Source: Alkalihalobacillus sp. FSL W8-0930 (lineage in GTDB: Bacteria; Bacillota; Bacilli; Bacillales; Bacillaceae_D). From it: DNA of 64,000 nt. The notes under the pieces were generated by a model. That model ran no database searches and was not told the origin of the DNA. It saw nothing but the letters and a program-made list of their open reading frames with translations. Below, piece after piece: positions 1 through 6,721 of the stretch. A program made the translations under genes and the position numbers. Every line of letters starts with the position of its first letter. Position 1 is the stretch's first letter. The stretch spans positions 2,294,001 to 2,358,000 of the forward strand of contig CP150183.1 of assembly GCA_037965595.1 (NCBI GenBank), written 5' to 3'.

Positions 1-36
1 CGTACTTTATTATGTATAATCAAGGGAGTGACCTAC

Positions 37-342
37 TTGTTTAAGATGTACTATACTAGTTTAATTCATGAGTTGTCACCGATTCAAGTAGAAAAACGGT
101 TTATAGGTGGATTTTGTTTTCTTTATATTCACACAGAATTACCAGCTGATCAACTTGAGCGTTTACTTAACAAATCTGCAACAAGCATTTGTCTTAATAA
201 GAAAATCACATATGAATGCTCACCAGTCCGACCAATTAAAGAAGGCCACATCTTTCGTATCCGGTTTTTACCACCTATTGAGAAAATGTTCTGCTGTGGC
301 AATGAATGCACGGATTGTGTTAGAGAGAGACTAAAAAAATAA
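37..342 (+). CDS. Small protein with C-terminal CCGxxCxxC motif, function unknown
   Basis: About 101 residues if translation starts at the TTG at 37, which is 8 nt after AAGGGAG. An in-frame GTG at 28 overlaps that ribosome binding site and is less likely; an ATG follows at 46. The body is mixed alpha/beta without membrane segments. The C-terminus reads FCCGNECTDCVRER, a four-cysteine CCGxxCxxC cluster resembling that of Oxidoreductase-like (OXLD1-type) proteins, which suggests metal or Fe-S binding; this is motif-level inference only. It is convergent with ylbF and occupies the place of ylbG in B. subtilis, but I see no resemblance to YlbG. Confidence 0.75.
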   Translation: MFKMYYTSLIHELSPIQVEKRFIGGFCFLYIHTELPADQLERLLNKSATSICLNKKITYECSPVRPIKEGHIFRIRFLPPIEKMFCCGNECTDCVRERLKK

Positions 343-379
343 ATGGCGAACCATACGCTTTGACGTACCATTCGCCATT
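342..379 (-). terminator. Terminator for ylbF (hairpin between convergent genes)
   Basis: A 9-bp stem AATGGCGAA/TTCGCCATT, followed on the minus strand by a T-rich tract (TTTATTTTTTT). It overlaps the stop of the upstream plus-strand gene. Confidence 0.7.
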
Positions 380-399
380 CATTCGTTGCACAGAGGCTT

Positions 400-840
400 T
401 TATCCGCAGCTACAGCCGCCTCCTGATCCACAGCCACCGCTACATGACATACTGTCGAAAAACGGATTCCCAGATGGAACCTTTATCGTTGTTGAAACAG
501 CATGAGCAACAATGCCGCTTATTTCATTTAATAAGCCTTCCAGCTCTTTTTCTGCTTGCTTAAACGCGATCACACGTTCATGTTTATCCATACTTCGCTT
601 GGCTTGGCGTATCTCCTTTGACACTCGGTCATAGTCTGGATGATACTTACCAAAGCGCTGTACTTCTTCATTCAGTTCCTTCAGATCATTAAATGCTTTA
701 ATCAATGACTGAGCAGAAGGATCTGCATGAAGCTGACTTCTAGCTTCTATATATTCTGCAACGGGTTCAGACTGTAAAATCACTTCACTTAACGCATCTG
801 TTTCCGTTAATAGCTCCATTTCATTTATGGTAGCGAGCAT
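400..840 (-). CDS. ylbF: YlbF, Y-complex Fe-S protein (RNase Y / competence / sporulation)
   Basis: 146 residues, close to B. subtilis YlbF. The helical YlbF/YmcA domain contains the conserved segment RFGKYHPDY, and the C-terminus is the glycine/cysteine-rich CSGGCGSGGGCSCG. In B. subtilis YlbF, YmcA and YaaT form a complex carrying FAD and [4Fe-4S] clusters that acts with RNase Y in mRNA maturation and promotes competence, biofilm and sporulation. The start at 840 is chosen because GGGGGT lies 7 nt upstream and because an extended -10 box (861-869) rules out the farther in-frame starts. Monocistronic, minus strand. Confidence 0.93.
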   Translation of the reverse strand: MLATINEMELLTETDALSEVILQSEPVAEYIEARSQLHADPSAQSLIKAFNDLKELNEEVQRFGKYHPDYDRVSKEIRQAKRSMDKHERVIAFKQAEKELEGLLNEISGIVAHAVSTTIKVPSGNPFFDSMSCSGGCGSGGGCSCG

Positions 841-860
841 CATAGCACCCCCTACGAAGA

Positions 861-869
861 AGTATAGCA
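861..869 (-). promoter_or_regulatory. Extended -10 promoter for ylbF
   Basis: On the minus strand TGCTATACT is an extended -10 element. No good -35 hexamer is seen. It sits about 20 nt upstream of the ylbF start. Confidence 0.45.
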
Positions 870-927
870 CGTCTTAAGCAGTGTTCATACCTATATAAGA
901 ACATTTATAGAACCTTCGCCCATGCCA

Positions 928-956
928 TTGACAACGTACGCATGCAGAACTATAAT
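928..956 (+). promoter_or_regulatory. Consensus sigma-A promoter of the ATP-grasp gene
   Basis: TTGACA (928-933), 17-nt spacer, TATAAT (951-956): an exact match to the SigA consensus. Transcription would begin near 963, which excludes an in-frame ATG at 942 inside the spacer as translation start. Confidence 0.8.
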
Positions 957-998
957 TCATTGAATTTAGTTGAACATAGAAAGGCGTTGGATCCATAC

Positions 999-1760
999 AT
1001 GAACGTAATTTCGTTTAATCCTTTTCGAACGATCGGCATCCTAAATCAGCATTATATTAAGCCGGAAAATATGTTTTTGGAGAAAGAGCGAATTGAAGAA
1101 GCAGATCTTTGTCTCTTCCCTGAAAACTGGCAGGTTAATTCTCTTGTGTACGGTATGAAGAAGCGTATCTTTCCTAGTATACAGTCCATTCAGTTAGGGT
1201 TTAATAAAATTGAAATGACCAGGGCGCTTTGGAGTGTTGTACCAGAGCATGTCCCAAAAACGATGATTCTTGGTCGTAATAGAGATACCTTTCAAAAAGT
1301 ACTTGATGAGTTCCCATTTCCATTTGTTGCAAAAGAAATTCGAAGCTCAATGGGTCGCGGTGTGTTCTTAATTGAAAATGAACAACAATTTCGTGAGTAT
1401 AGCGACCAAAACCCTACCTATTATATTCAGGAGTTTCTTCCGATTGAACGTGATTTGCGTGTGTGTATTGTAGGTGAAAAAGCGATTGCTTCTTATTGGC
1501 GCGAAAACAAGGATACGTTCAAAAACAACGTAGCTCAAGGTGGACGCATTTATTTTGATGATATCCCCCAAGAAGCTGTAGAGGTTGCTGTACGTACAGC
1601 AAAAGCTCTCGGTATAGACCATGCCGGATTTGACTTAATCGTTGTAGAGAACCAGTACTACATCTTAGAATTTAACACGTTATTCGGAAACCAGGGCTTC
1701 CAAGAATTAAATGTATCCGTTGAACAAGAAATTGCGAATTATCTTGGATTAAAACGATAA
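999..1760 (+). CDS. RimK-like ATP-grasp family protein
   Basis: 253 residues from ATG 999. An ATP-grasp fold of the RimK type: the first third carries an N-terminal domain, followed by an ATP-binding lysine region (FPFVAKEIRSSMGRGVF), the YIQEFLP hinge and the Mg-binding end (FDLIVVENQYYILEFN). Family members ligate amino acids or peptides to a carboxyl group; the substrate here is unknown. The start follows from the promoter at 928-956; the ribosome binding site AGAAAGG lies 14 nt upstream, longer than usual, and TTG 987 is the alternative. It sits between ylbE and ylbF, where B. subtilis has no such gene. Convergent with ylbE. Confidence 0.85.
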   Translation: MNVISFNPFRTIGILNQHYIKPENMFLEKERIEEADLCLFPENWQVNSLVYGMKKRIFPSIQSIQLGFNKIEMTRALWSVVPEHVPKTMILGRNRDTFQKVLDEFPFPFVAKEIRSSMGRGVFLIENEQQFREYSDQNPTYYIQEFLPIERDLRVCIVGEKAIASYWRENKDTFKNNVAQGGRIYFDDIPQEAVEVAVRTAKALGIDHAGFDLIVVENQYYILEFNTLFGNQGFQELNVSVEQEIANYLGLKR

Positions 1761-1766
1761 ATGATG

Positions 1767-1809
1767 ACAAACAGGAAACCGTCACGAACTGAAGGTTTCC
1801 TGTGTTTGT
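1767..1809. terminator. Bidirectional hairpin between the ATP-grasp gene and ylbE
   Basis: ACAAACAGGAAACC pairs with GGTTTCCTGTGTTTGT (2-nt bulge). The hairpin overlaps the last codons of ylbE. Confidence 0.55.
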
Positions 1810-2048
1810 GCAACCGTATCCTGGCCCATCTTTAGCATTTCCATCATCATCATGGCGAGACCCAAATTTGATTGCATCTTCTCTACACGTTGGGGAAATG
1901 TTCGTCCGTAAAAACGATTCGCTTCTTTTTCAAGTGTTTGAACGGCCGATGGATCTCGCGATAAGGTGCGATACCATTGTGGATGTTGACGAACAAATAA
2001 GCGAAACTCCTGATTCTCGTTAAACATGCGTATGATCTCAGGTCTCAT
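1782..2048 (-). CDS. ylbE: YlbE-like protein
   Basis: 88 residues with the YlbE signature of an aromatic/proline segment (RQHPQWYRTLSRDP) and a helical C-terminal half. Function unknown; the family is restricted to Bacillaceae and travels with ylbD and ylbF. GGGAGG lies upstream of the ATG. It follows ylbD by 17 nt, so the two are probably cotranscribed. The similarity of its N-terminal HPQWYR segment to the YREHP segment of YlbD hints at related folds, but that is only impression. Confidence 0.85.
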   Translation of the reverse strand: MRPEIIRMFNENQEFRLFVRQHPQWYRTLSRDPSAVQTLEKEANRFYGRTFPQRVEKMQSNLGLAMMMMEMLKMGQDTVAQTQETFSS

Positions 2049-2065
2049 GAAGGTCCTCCCTTATG

Positions 2066-2515
2066 TTAATCCCGTCTAAAAGAAAACGGTTGGTCTGAAT
2101 TTGACCGTTGCTCTTGACCTTCCGTCCGTTGAAAGCCTTGAATCAGGGACTGAACATTTCCGAGTACTGAACTAAACTGAGCTAAGTGGTTTTGCAGGTC
2201 CTGGACATTCATTTTTTTGACCATACCTATAATTTGACCCATAAACTCTGTAGCTGTATTAGGATCTGTTTGTTGGCCCGTTTCATTTGTTTGTTGTGTT
2301 TGTTGTTGCGTTTGGTCTTGTGTATGGTCCTGATGAGCCTCTGGTGACTTATAAGGCTGCCATTGACTGTGGTCAGCCCCCAACACACTCCACTCTTCAT
2401 AAAAGGCTTGAAGTGACTTTTGACCGAGTCGTACATCGTTCATGATCATTGGATGCTCCCTGACAAATGCTTTAAAATCTTGAACACTTTGATGTAGTTC
2501 ATGTGAGGACGCCAT
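2066..2515 (-). CDS. ylbD: YlbD, putative spore coat protein
   Basis: 149 residues. The N-terminal half has the YlbD segment VREHPMIMNDVR; the middle (about residues 60-90) is a low-complexity Gln/Thr/Asp-rich linker; the C-terminal helix (NVQDLQNHLAQFSSVLG) is amphipathic. YlbD is annotated as a coat protein in B. subtilis and is expressed late in sporulation. The ATG follows GGTGGTGAGG. Operon with ylbE (17-nt gap). Confidence 0.87.
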   Translation of the reverse strand: MASSHELHQSVQDFKAFVREHPMIMNDVRLGQKSLQAFYEEWSVLGADHSQWQPYKSPEAHQDHTQDQTQQQTQQTNETGQQTDPNTATEFMGQIIGMVKKMNVQDLQNHLAQFSSVLGNVQSLIQGFQRTEGQEQRSNSDQPFSFRRD

Positions 2516-2648
2516 GTCTACCTCACCACCTTTTCGTTTATAGTACTATTCTAGAAGAATGCCTAGTCCATGGTTCGTCTTTTTCTGAAAAAAAGTATGT
2601 TTTTTTGTTACAATAAACAAGGTTATTATTTTCTCAGGAGGTTTTAGC

Positions 2649-3149
2649 ATGGAACACCTTACAAATCAATCGATCCAGACTCAGTTTGAACAATATTTAC
2701 TATCTGCATCTGAAGAAGATAAACACATTCTTTCGTCCATATTGACAAATTTACAACAAAAAAAGGACACCAGTGGGTCCTATTTGTCAGCTCTTATTAA
2801 GATGGAAGCAAAATCATTTGCGAACAAACAGCTTGAAATGACCATTCCGATTAGTCCAATCATACATAACTCTCTTGATATTGTGCATGGAGGCATTACT
2901 GCTACACTTGCTGATTCAGCGATGGGTACATTGGTACATAGATTGTTGCCAGAGCACCAAACAGCTGTTACAACAAACCTTTCCGTTCAATACATCCGTC
3001 CCGGCAAAGGAACACACTTATCGTGTACAGCTTCTGTTACCCATCAAGGTAAGCAATTATGTGTAACAGAAGCACGTGTTGTAGATGATCGAGGAAAGCT
3101 CGTAGCAACAGCAAATGGTACATTTATGGTTATTGCAAAATCAAAGTAA
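2649..3149 (+). CDS. PaaI-type hotdog thioesterase
   Basis: 166 residues. Residues about 50-160 form one hotdog domain with the family segment VHGGITATLADSAMGT, followed by the strand LSVQYIRPGK. The PaaI/YdiI group hydrolyses acyl-CoA or aryl-CoA thioesters in the cytosol; the substrate cannot be read from sequence. The first 45 residues are an extra helical extension. AGGAGG lies 8 nt before the ATG. Convergent with ylbC, with only 1 nt between the stop codons, so no terminator separates them. Confidence 0.88.
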   Translation: MEHLTNQSIQTQFEQYLLSASEEDKHILSSILTNLQQKKDTSGSYLSALIKMEAKSFANKQLEMTIPISPIIHNSLDIVHGGITATLADSAMGTLVHRLLPEHQTAVTTNLSVQYIRPGKGTHLSCTASVTHQGKQLCVTEARVVDDRGKLVATANGTFMVIAKSK

Positions 3150-3150
3150 A

Positions 3151-4215
3151 TTACTCAACCGGGGTCAAAAAATTCTGAGTGAAACTTCTCTGATAGACCC
3201 CTACCCCGAGTTCTGTAAATCCTTCGTGAAGAAGATTCACCCGATGCCCTTCACTGTTTAACCATCCCTCAACTGCAGCTGCACCATCAACATAGTTAAG
3301 TGCGATGTTTTCACCTGCTGTTCTAAATGGGACTTCCCCAGCGATAAAACGTGCATCAAGCTTCCCGTAGGTTGGTGAAATGTGGTCAAAATAATCGTTC
3401 TCTACCATATCAAGACTATGCTTATACGCGATATTTCGCACATCTTCGTTCCATGTGAATGATTCAAGTCCATGTTTATTTCTAATTCGGTTTGTTAAAT
3501 CAAAAATTTGCTTTTCTTCTCCTGCTTCAACTGCTTCCCATTCATCCTTTGTAAGCTCATTGGTTTCCGGCAACGATCCACGATACGTCATATCATACGG
3601 CTTTTGCCTAAGAAGAATATCGGTCGTTAGTAATCTAACGGTAGAAAGTTCGCCTGTATGTATATCAAAATACAATTGTAGCCAATCTTCACCATAAGGG
3701 ATAACTGGTCTAGCCTGAATGTCTGCCTCTGTTAAGATAAACTTAAATGTACCGTCATCTGATTTAACTTCAATCGATGATTCAAATTCTAACTCTTGAG
3801 ACAGCCTTTCATACGTGAGCGGTCCGTTAAAAATGGTATCAGCAAGTTCATCCCCCATATAATAACAAGTGACAACTTGATTATCCTCAATTCCCGCCTG
3901 TAAATAAGACGTGTTATCAATCGGATAAATCCACCAATCATATCCATACGATGAAGGGTCTTTTCTCTCTGGTTCACCGTATGTTTGTGTCAGCTCATCT
4001 GTAGACATGTCGATGATGTTCTCAAGTACGACCCCGGATTGACCTGTCCGGCTTCCCAAGATTTCATCAGAGGGTACTTGCTTCTCGAGAAGCTGATCCT
4101 GTTTAAAAGGCGATGCCGCGTACCAACGCTGAACCTCATCTCTCTCTGTAACCTTGACTAACATTAAAGCAAGTATCAGTACCAAGGCGGCCAACAACCC
4201 TAGCCGTTTACGCAA
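3151..4215 (-). CDS. ylbC: YlbC, membrane-anchored CAP-domain protein
   Basis: 354 residues. An N-terminal hydrophobic segment (LGLLAALVLILALMLV) anchors or exports the protein. Residues about 60-205 are the CAP-associated domain, and 230-345 the CAP/SCP domain with the marks NRIRNKHGL, HSLDMVENDYFDH, AGENIA and GHRVNLL. Secreted bacterial CAP proteins are of unclear function, with roles proposed at the cell surface or spore. AAAGGAG is 8 nt from a TTG at 4215; the ATG at 4221 and GTG at 4224 are in frame but only 2 and 0 nt from it, so TTG is preferred. Monocistronic on the minus strand. Confidence 0.9.
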   Translation of the reverse strand: MRKRLGLLAALVLILALMLVKVTERDEVQRWYAASPFKQDQLLEKQVPSDEILGSRTGQSGVVLENIIDMSTDELTQTYGEPERKDPSSYGYDWWIYPIDNTSYLQAGIEDNQVVTCYYMGDELADTIFNGPLTYERLSQELEFESSIEVKSDDGTFKFILTEADIQARPVIPYGEDWLQLYFDIHTGELSTVRLLTTDILLRQKPYDMTYRGSLPETNELTKDEWEAVEAGEEKQIFDLTNRIRNKHGLESFTWNEDVRNIAYKHSLDMVENDYFDHISPTYGKLDARFIAGEVPFRTAGENIALNYVDGAAAVEGWLNSEGHRVNLLHEGFTELGVGVYQRSFTQNFLTPVE

Positions 4216-4437
4216 TCTCATCACTCCTTTGTCATAACCCTAACAAAAAAGTTCGTAATTCTTCTCTACTTCCCTTTATCTACTTATGTAAACTATTGTC
4301 TTTAAACGTAGAATAGGAGTTTGATACGCCTTTGTTCTGTTTGGTTAAAAGAAAAACAATTCATTTATTGCAAGCTGATGCATTTCATACTATCATAATT
4401 ATAGAAAACATGCAGGACTAAAAGGGGTGTAATAATT

Positions 4438-4791
4438 ATGAAATTTGATGAAACCGGTTTCGAAGGACAAGAAGTTAAGTTTGAGCATATCCAACACGCT
4501 GCAAATGCGTGTGGCTTTGTACATGGAGAACAGTGGGATTATGAACGCGCGATGTTTGATTACAAGATTGTTAATCAGGGCGATACATACTATGTTCGAG
4601 TACCGATCTATTCCATTAAAGGAGATATCCCGAGAAAAGAAACAATCTGTAGGTTAATGTCACCACTACTTGGTAAGCATTACTATCCACACGGTGTAGA
4701 ATATGCAGGCGAAACCTTCCCAGATTCTGTCGTAACAAAAGCCAAATCTAAACTGGATTTACTTAAACATACGCTTGAGCAAGAGGTTTAG
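4438..4791 (+). CDS. YugN-like family protein
   Basis: 117 residues, matching the YugN family (PF08868): QWDYERAMFDYK near the N-terminus and LLGKHYYPHGVEY in the C-terminal half. Function unknown; soluble. GGGGTG precedes the ATG. In B. subtilis yugN is elsewhere, so its position next to the cta genes is a local rearrangement. Confidence 0.88.
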   Translation: MKFDETGFEGQEVKFEHIQHAANACGFVHGEQWDYERAMFDYKIVNQGDTYYVRVPIYSIKGDIPRKETICRLMSPLLGKHYYPHGVEYAGETFPDSVVTKAKSKLDLLKHTLEQEV

Positions 4792-4816
4792 TTTCACTTT
4801 TTTTAATATGAATATA

Positions 4817-4850
4817 AAAAAGCACGACCCTGCTCTAGGGTCGTGCTTTT
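4817..4850. terminator. Bidirectional terminator yugN-like / ctaM
   Basis: Perfect 14-bp stem AAAAGCACGACCCT/AGGGTCGTGCTTTT around a 6-nt loop, with T-runs on both strands. Confidence 0.9.
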
Positions 4851-4861
4851 CATTGGTCCTC

Positions 4862-5404
4862 TTAATAGTAAGGAGAAATCATCAAATACACTAATACACC
4901 AGTAAAGCTAACATATAACCATAAAGGCATAGTCCAGCGAGCAATCTTTTTGTGTCGCTCGTTCTCCATATTCCATGCTCTAGTCACAGTAGTAAGTGCA
5001 AGCGGTACGATTACAGCTGCTAGCACGATATGCGTAATCAAGATAAAGTAATAGAAATAACGTAGAAACCCTTCTCCACCATAAGCTGTGGATGAAGATA
5101 AAAAGTGGTGGGCGACATACGTAATTAAAAAGAATGTGGTTGTTGTAAACGCCGCATAGATAAATCGTTTATGCCATGTGACCTTACGTTTAATAATTGA
5201 AATTAAGGCAGCAAGTAAAAATAAAAAAGTAAAACTGTTAAAGATCGCATTAAACATCGGTAACAACTGTACATCAAATGCATCAAAGTTTTCGTAGCCA
5301 GGCATGCCTGAGAGTACTGCCACTAATCCATTAACAATAATAGTTACGATAATAATAAGTGGTTTATAATTTCTCTTCTTATGTGTTGATACTGTTTCTG
5401 ACAA
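4862..5404 (-). CDS. ctaM: CtaM/YozB-like DUF420 membrane protein
   Basis: 180 residues, five predicted membrane segments, with the DUF420 histidines in TYVAHHFLSSS and LITHIVLAA. CtaM of Staphylococcus is needed for assembly of heme-copper oxidases; B. subtilis YozB is the homologue. Starts at TTG 5404, 8 nt after GGAG. It sits just downstream of ctaF, the position of ctaG (caa3 copper chaperone) in B. subtilis, and may belong to the same functional group, though a terminator hairpin at 5639-5677 separates it from ctaF. Confidence 0.85.
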   Translation of the reverse strand: MSETVSTHKKRNYKPLIIIVTIIVNGLVAVLSGMPGYENFDAFDVQLLPMFNAIFNSFTFLFLLAALISIIKRKVTWHKRFIYAAFTTTTFFLITYVAHHFLSSSTAYGGEGFLRYFYYFILITHIVLAAVIVPLALTTVTRAWNMENERHKKIARWTMPLWLYVSFTGVLVYLMISPYY

Positions 5405-5750
5405 CTTGACCTCTCCTTTTCAAATAAAACCTGTCCAATCTATTTAGAAGTATACACTGATCTGCTTCGCAGAAACAAACGAAGGCGTCACAATCTGATG
5501 AACTTTCTCGAATGATCTTTTTTAGTAAAACGAAAAGAGGCTAGAACATAACTTTAATGTCAATAGGAACTCACGTATTTAGCACAATATCCGCTACAGG
5601 AGAATCCCTCTGCATGTCTTACGCCTTACTAAAAATAGAAATGGCGAATGATTCAATAATCGAATCATTCGCCATTTTCAAGTTGATTTTTAGATTTGTC
5701 CAGCCTCTTGCCCTGTTACCATTCATTTACTTCCTATCGTTTTGCACAGA
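5405..5750. other. Intergenic region ctaM-ctaF
   Basis: No gene. The region is mostly filled by the dispersed repeat copy at 5536-5708 (separate entry); the remaining part upstream of ctaM holds its ribosome binding site and presumably its promoter, which I could not identify. Confidence 0.7.
5536..5708. repeat. Dispersed hairpin element, copy A
   Basis: Bounded by inverted ends AGAGGCT (5536-5542) and AGCCTCT (5702-5708). It contains the 16-nt block GCACAATATCCGCTAC and a perfect 16-bp hairpin (5639-5677, stem with GGCGAATGATTC). The same block, hairpin and tail (TGATTTTTAG) occur in copy B at 44809-44996. The hairpin with its T-tract probably terminates ctaF transcription on the minus strand. 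Confidence 0.7.
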
Positions 5751-6095
5751 TTAATACTTTGTTACACCGATTAATAGCATAAGTGCAACGATGGTTGGAA
5801 GTGTGATAAAAATTCCTGTGATCATAAAGACGTTTGCCCACGCATGATCCTTATCCTTCATATGCATAAAGAACAGAAGCTGAAGAGCAAGCTGCACAAT
5901 CGCCAGAATTAAGATAAACGGGATGGCAAGCGTTCGTGGAACAAAATCTGTTGCCACAGCAGCAAAGGCCATAAAGGTTAAAGCGATCATTAATGCAAAT
6001 GCAACAATTTGCTTTCTAATCTCGGCTTTATGAGATCGTTTCTCCTCATTTGTCATGGCACTTGTTTCAAAGCGCTCACTTAAATGATTAGCCAT
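5751..6095 (-). CDS. ctaF: Cytochrome caa3 oxidase subunit IV (CtaF)
   Basis: 114 residues from the ATG at 6095, which follows AGGAGGTG by 6 nt; an in-frame ATG nine bases upstream lies inside that site. Three membrane segments after a charged N-terminus, with the COX4-pro type signature LFFMHMKDKDH in the loop. Small accessory subunit of the proton-pumping oxidase in the cytoplasmic membrane. It overlaps the end of ctaE by 8 nt, so translation is probably coupled. Last gene of the cta operon here. Confidence 0.92.
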   Translation of the reverse strand: MANHLSERFETSAMTNEEKRSHKAEIRKQIVAFALMIALTFMAFAAVATDFVPRTLAIPFILILAIVQLALQLLFFMHMKDKDHAWANVFMITGIFITLPTIVALMLLIGVTKY

Positions 6096-6720
6096 GCGAT
6101 CCACCTCCTACACCCATAAGATAGACAACTGTAAAGATAAATACCCATACTACGTCAATAAAGTGCCAGTAAAGACTAGCTACGTAGAACTTTGGAGCGT
6201 TTGTTAGCGTGATACCTGAACGAGCGTAACGGACGATTAACAACGTAATCCAGCACAATCCAAACGTTACGTGTGCCCCGTGAAGTCCTACTAAAGAATA
6301 GAAGGCACTAGCAAAGGCACTGGTTGTAAATCCAAATTCATACTCATTCACATACTGGTAAAACTCATAGATTTCCATTCCAAGAAACCCAAGACCAAGT
6401 ACAACAGTAATTACAAGCCAGATCATCATTGAGCGGAAGTTATTCTTCTTCATTGCGGACATAGCTAGCACACTTGTTAAACTACTTGTTAAAAGAAGCA
6501 TAGTCATAATAAATACTAGCTCAAGGTGGAAGATGTCAGCTGATGTTGGACCATCAGCCGTACCATTCCTTAACCCAAGATACGTACCAAAGAATGTGGC
6601 AAACAAAATTGTTTCTCCACCAAGGAAAAACCAAAAGCCCAAGAACTTATTTTTCCCTTCAAGGGTAGCTCGTTCCGGATGCGACGGGAGACCATTAGAT
6701 AAATCAACTGATCCTGACAT
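6088..6720 (-). CDS. ctaE: Cytochrome caa3 oxidase subunit III (CtaE)
   Basis: 210 residues from the ATG at 6720 (GGGGGA upstream). Five membrane segments typical of the short bacterial COX3; signature segments FWFFLGGETILFATFF, LHGAHVTFGL and YWHFIDVVWVFIF. Stabilises subunit I and the proton-uptake path of the oxidase. One nucleotide separates it from the ctaD stop. Confidence 0.95.
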   Translation of the reverse strand: MSGSVDLSNGLPSHPERATLEGKNKFLGFWFFLGGETILFATFFGTYLGLRNGTADGPTSADIFHLELVFIMTMLLLTSSLTSVLAMSAMKKNNFRSMMIWLVITVVLGLGFLGMEIYEFYQYVNEYEFGFTTSAFASAFYSLVGLHGAHVTFGLCWITLLIVRYARSGITLTNAPKFYVASLYWHFIDVVWVFIFTVVYLMGVGGGSHG

Positions 6721-6721
6721 T

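Noticed and set aside
942-998. Upstream ATG start of the ATP-grasp gene
   Set aside because: It lies inside the spacer of a consensus promoter, upstream of the transcription start.
5557-5754. 65-residue plus-strand frame in the ctaM-ctaF gap
   Set aside because: It runs through the dispersed hairpin element, has no ribosome binding site and shows no protein-like conservation features.
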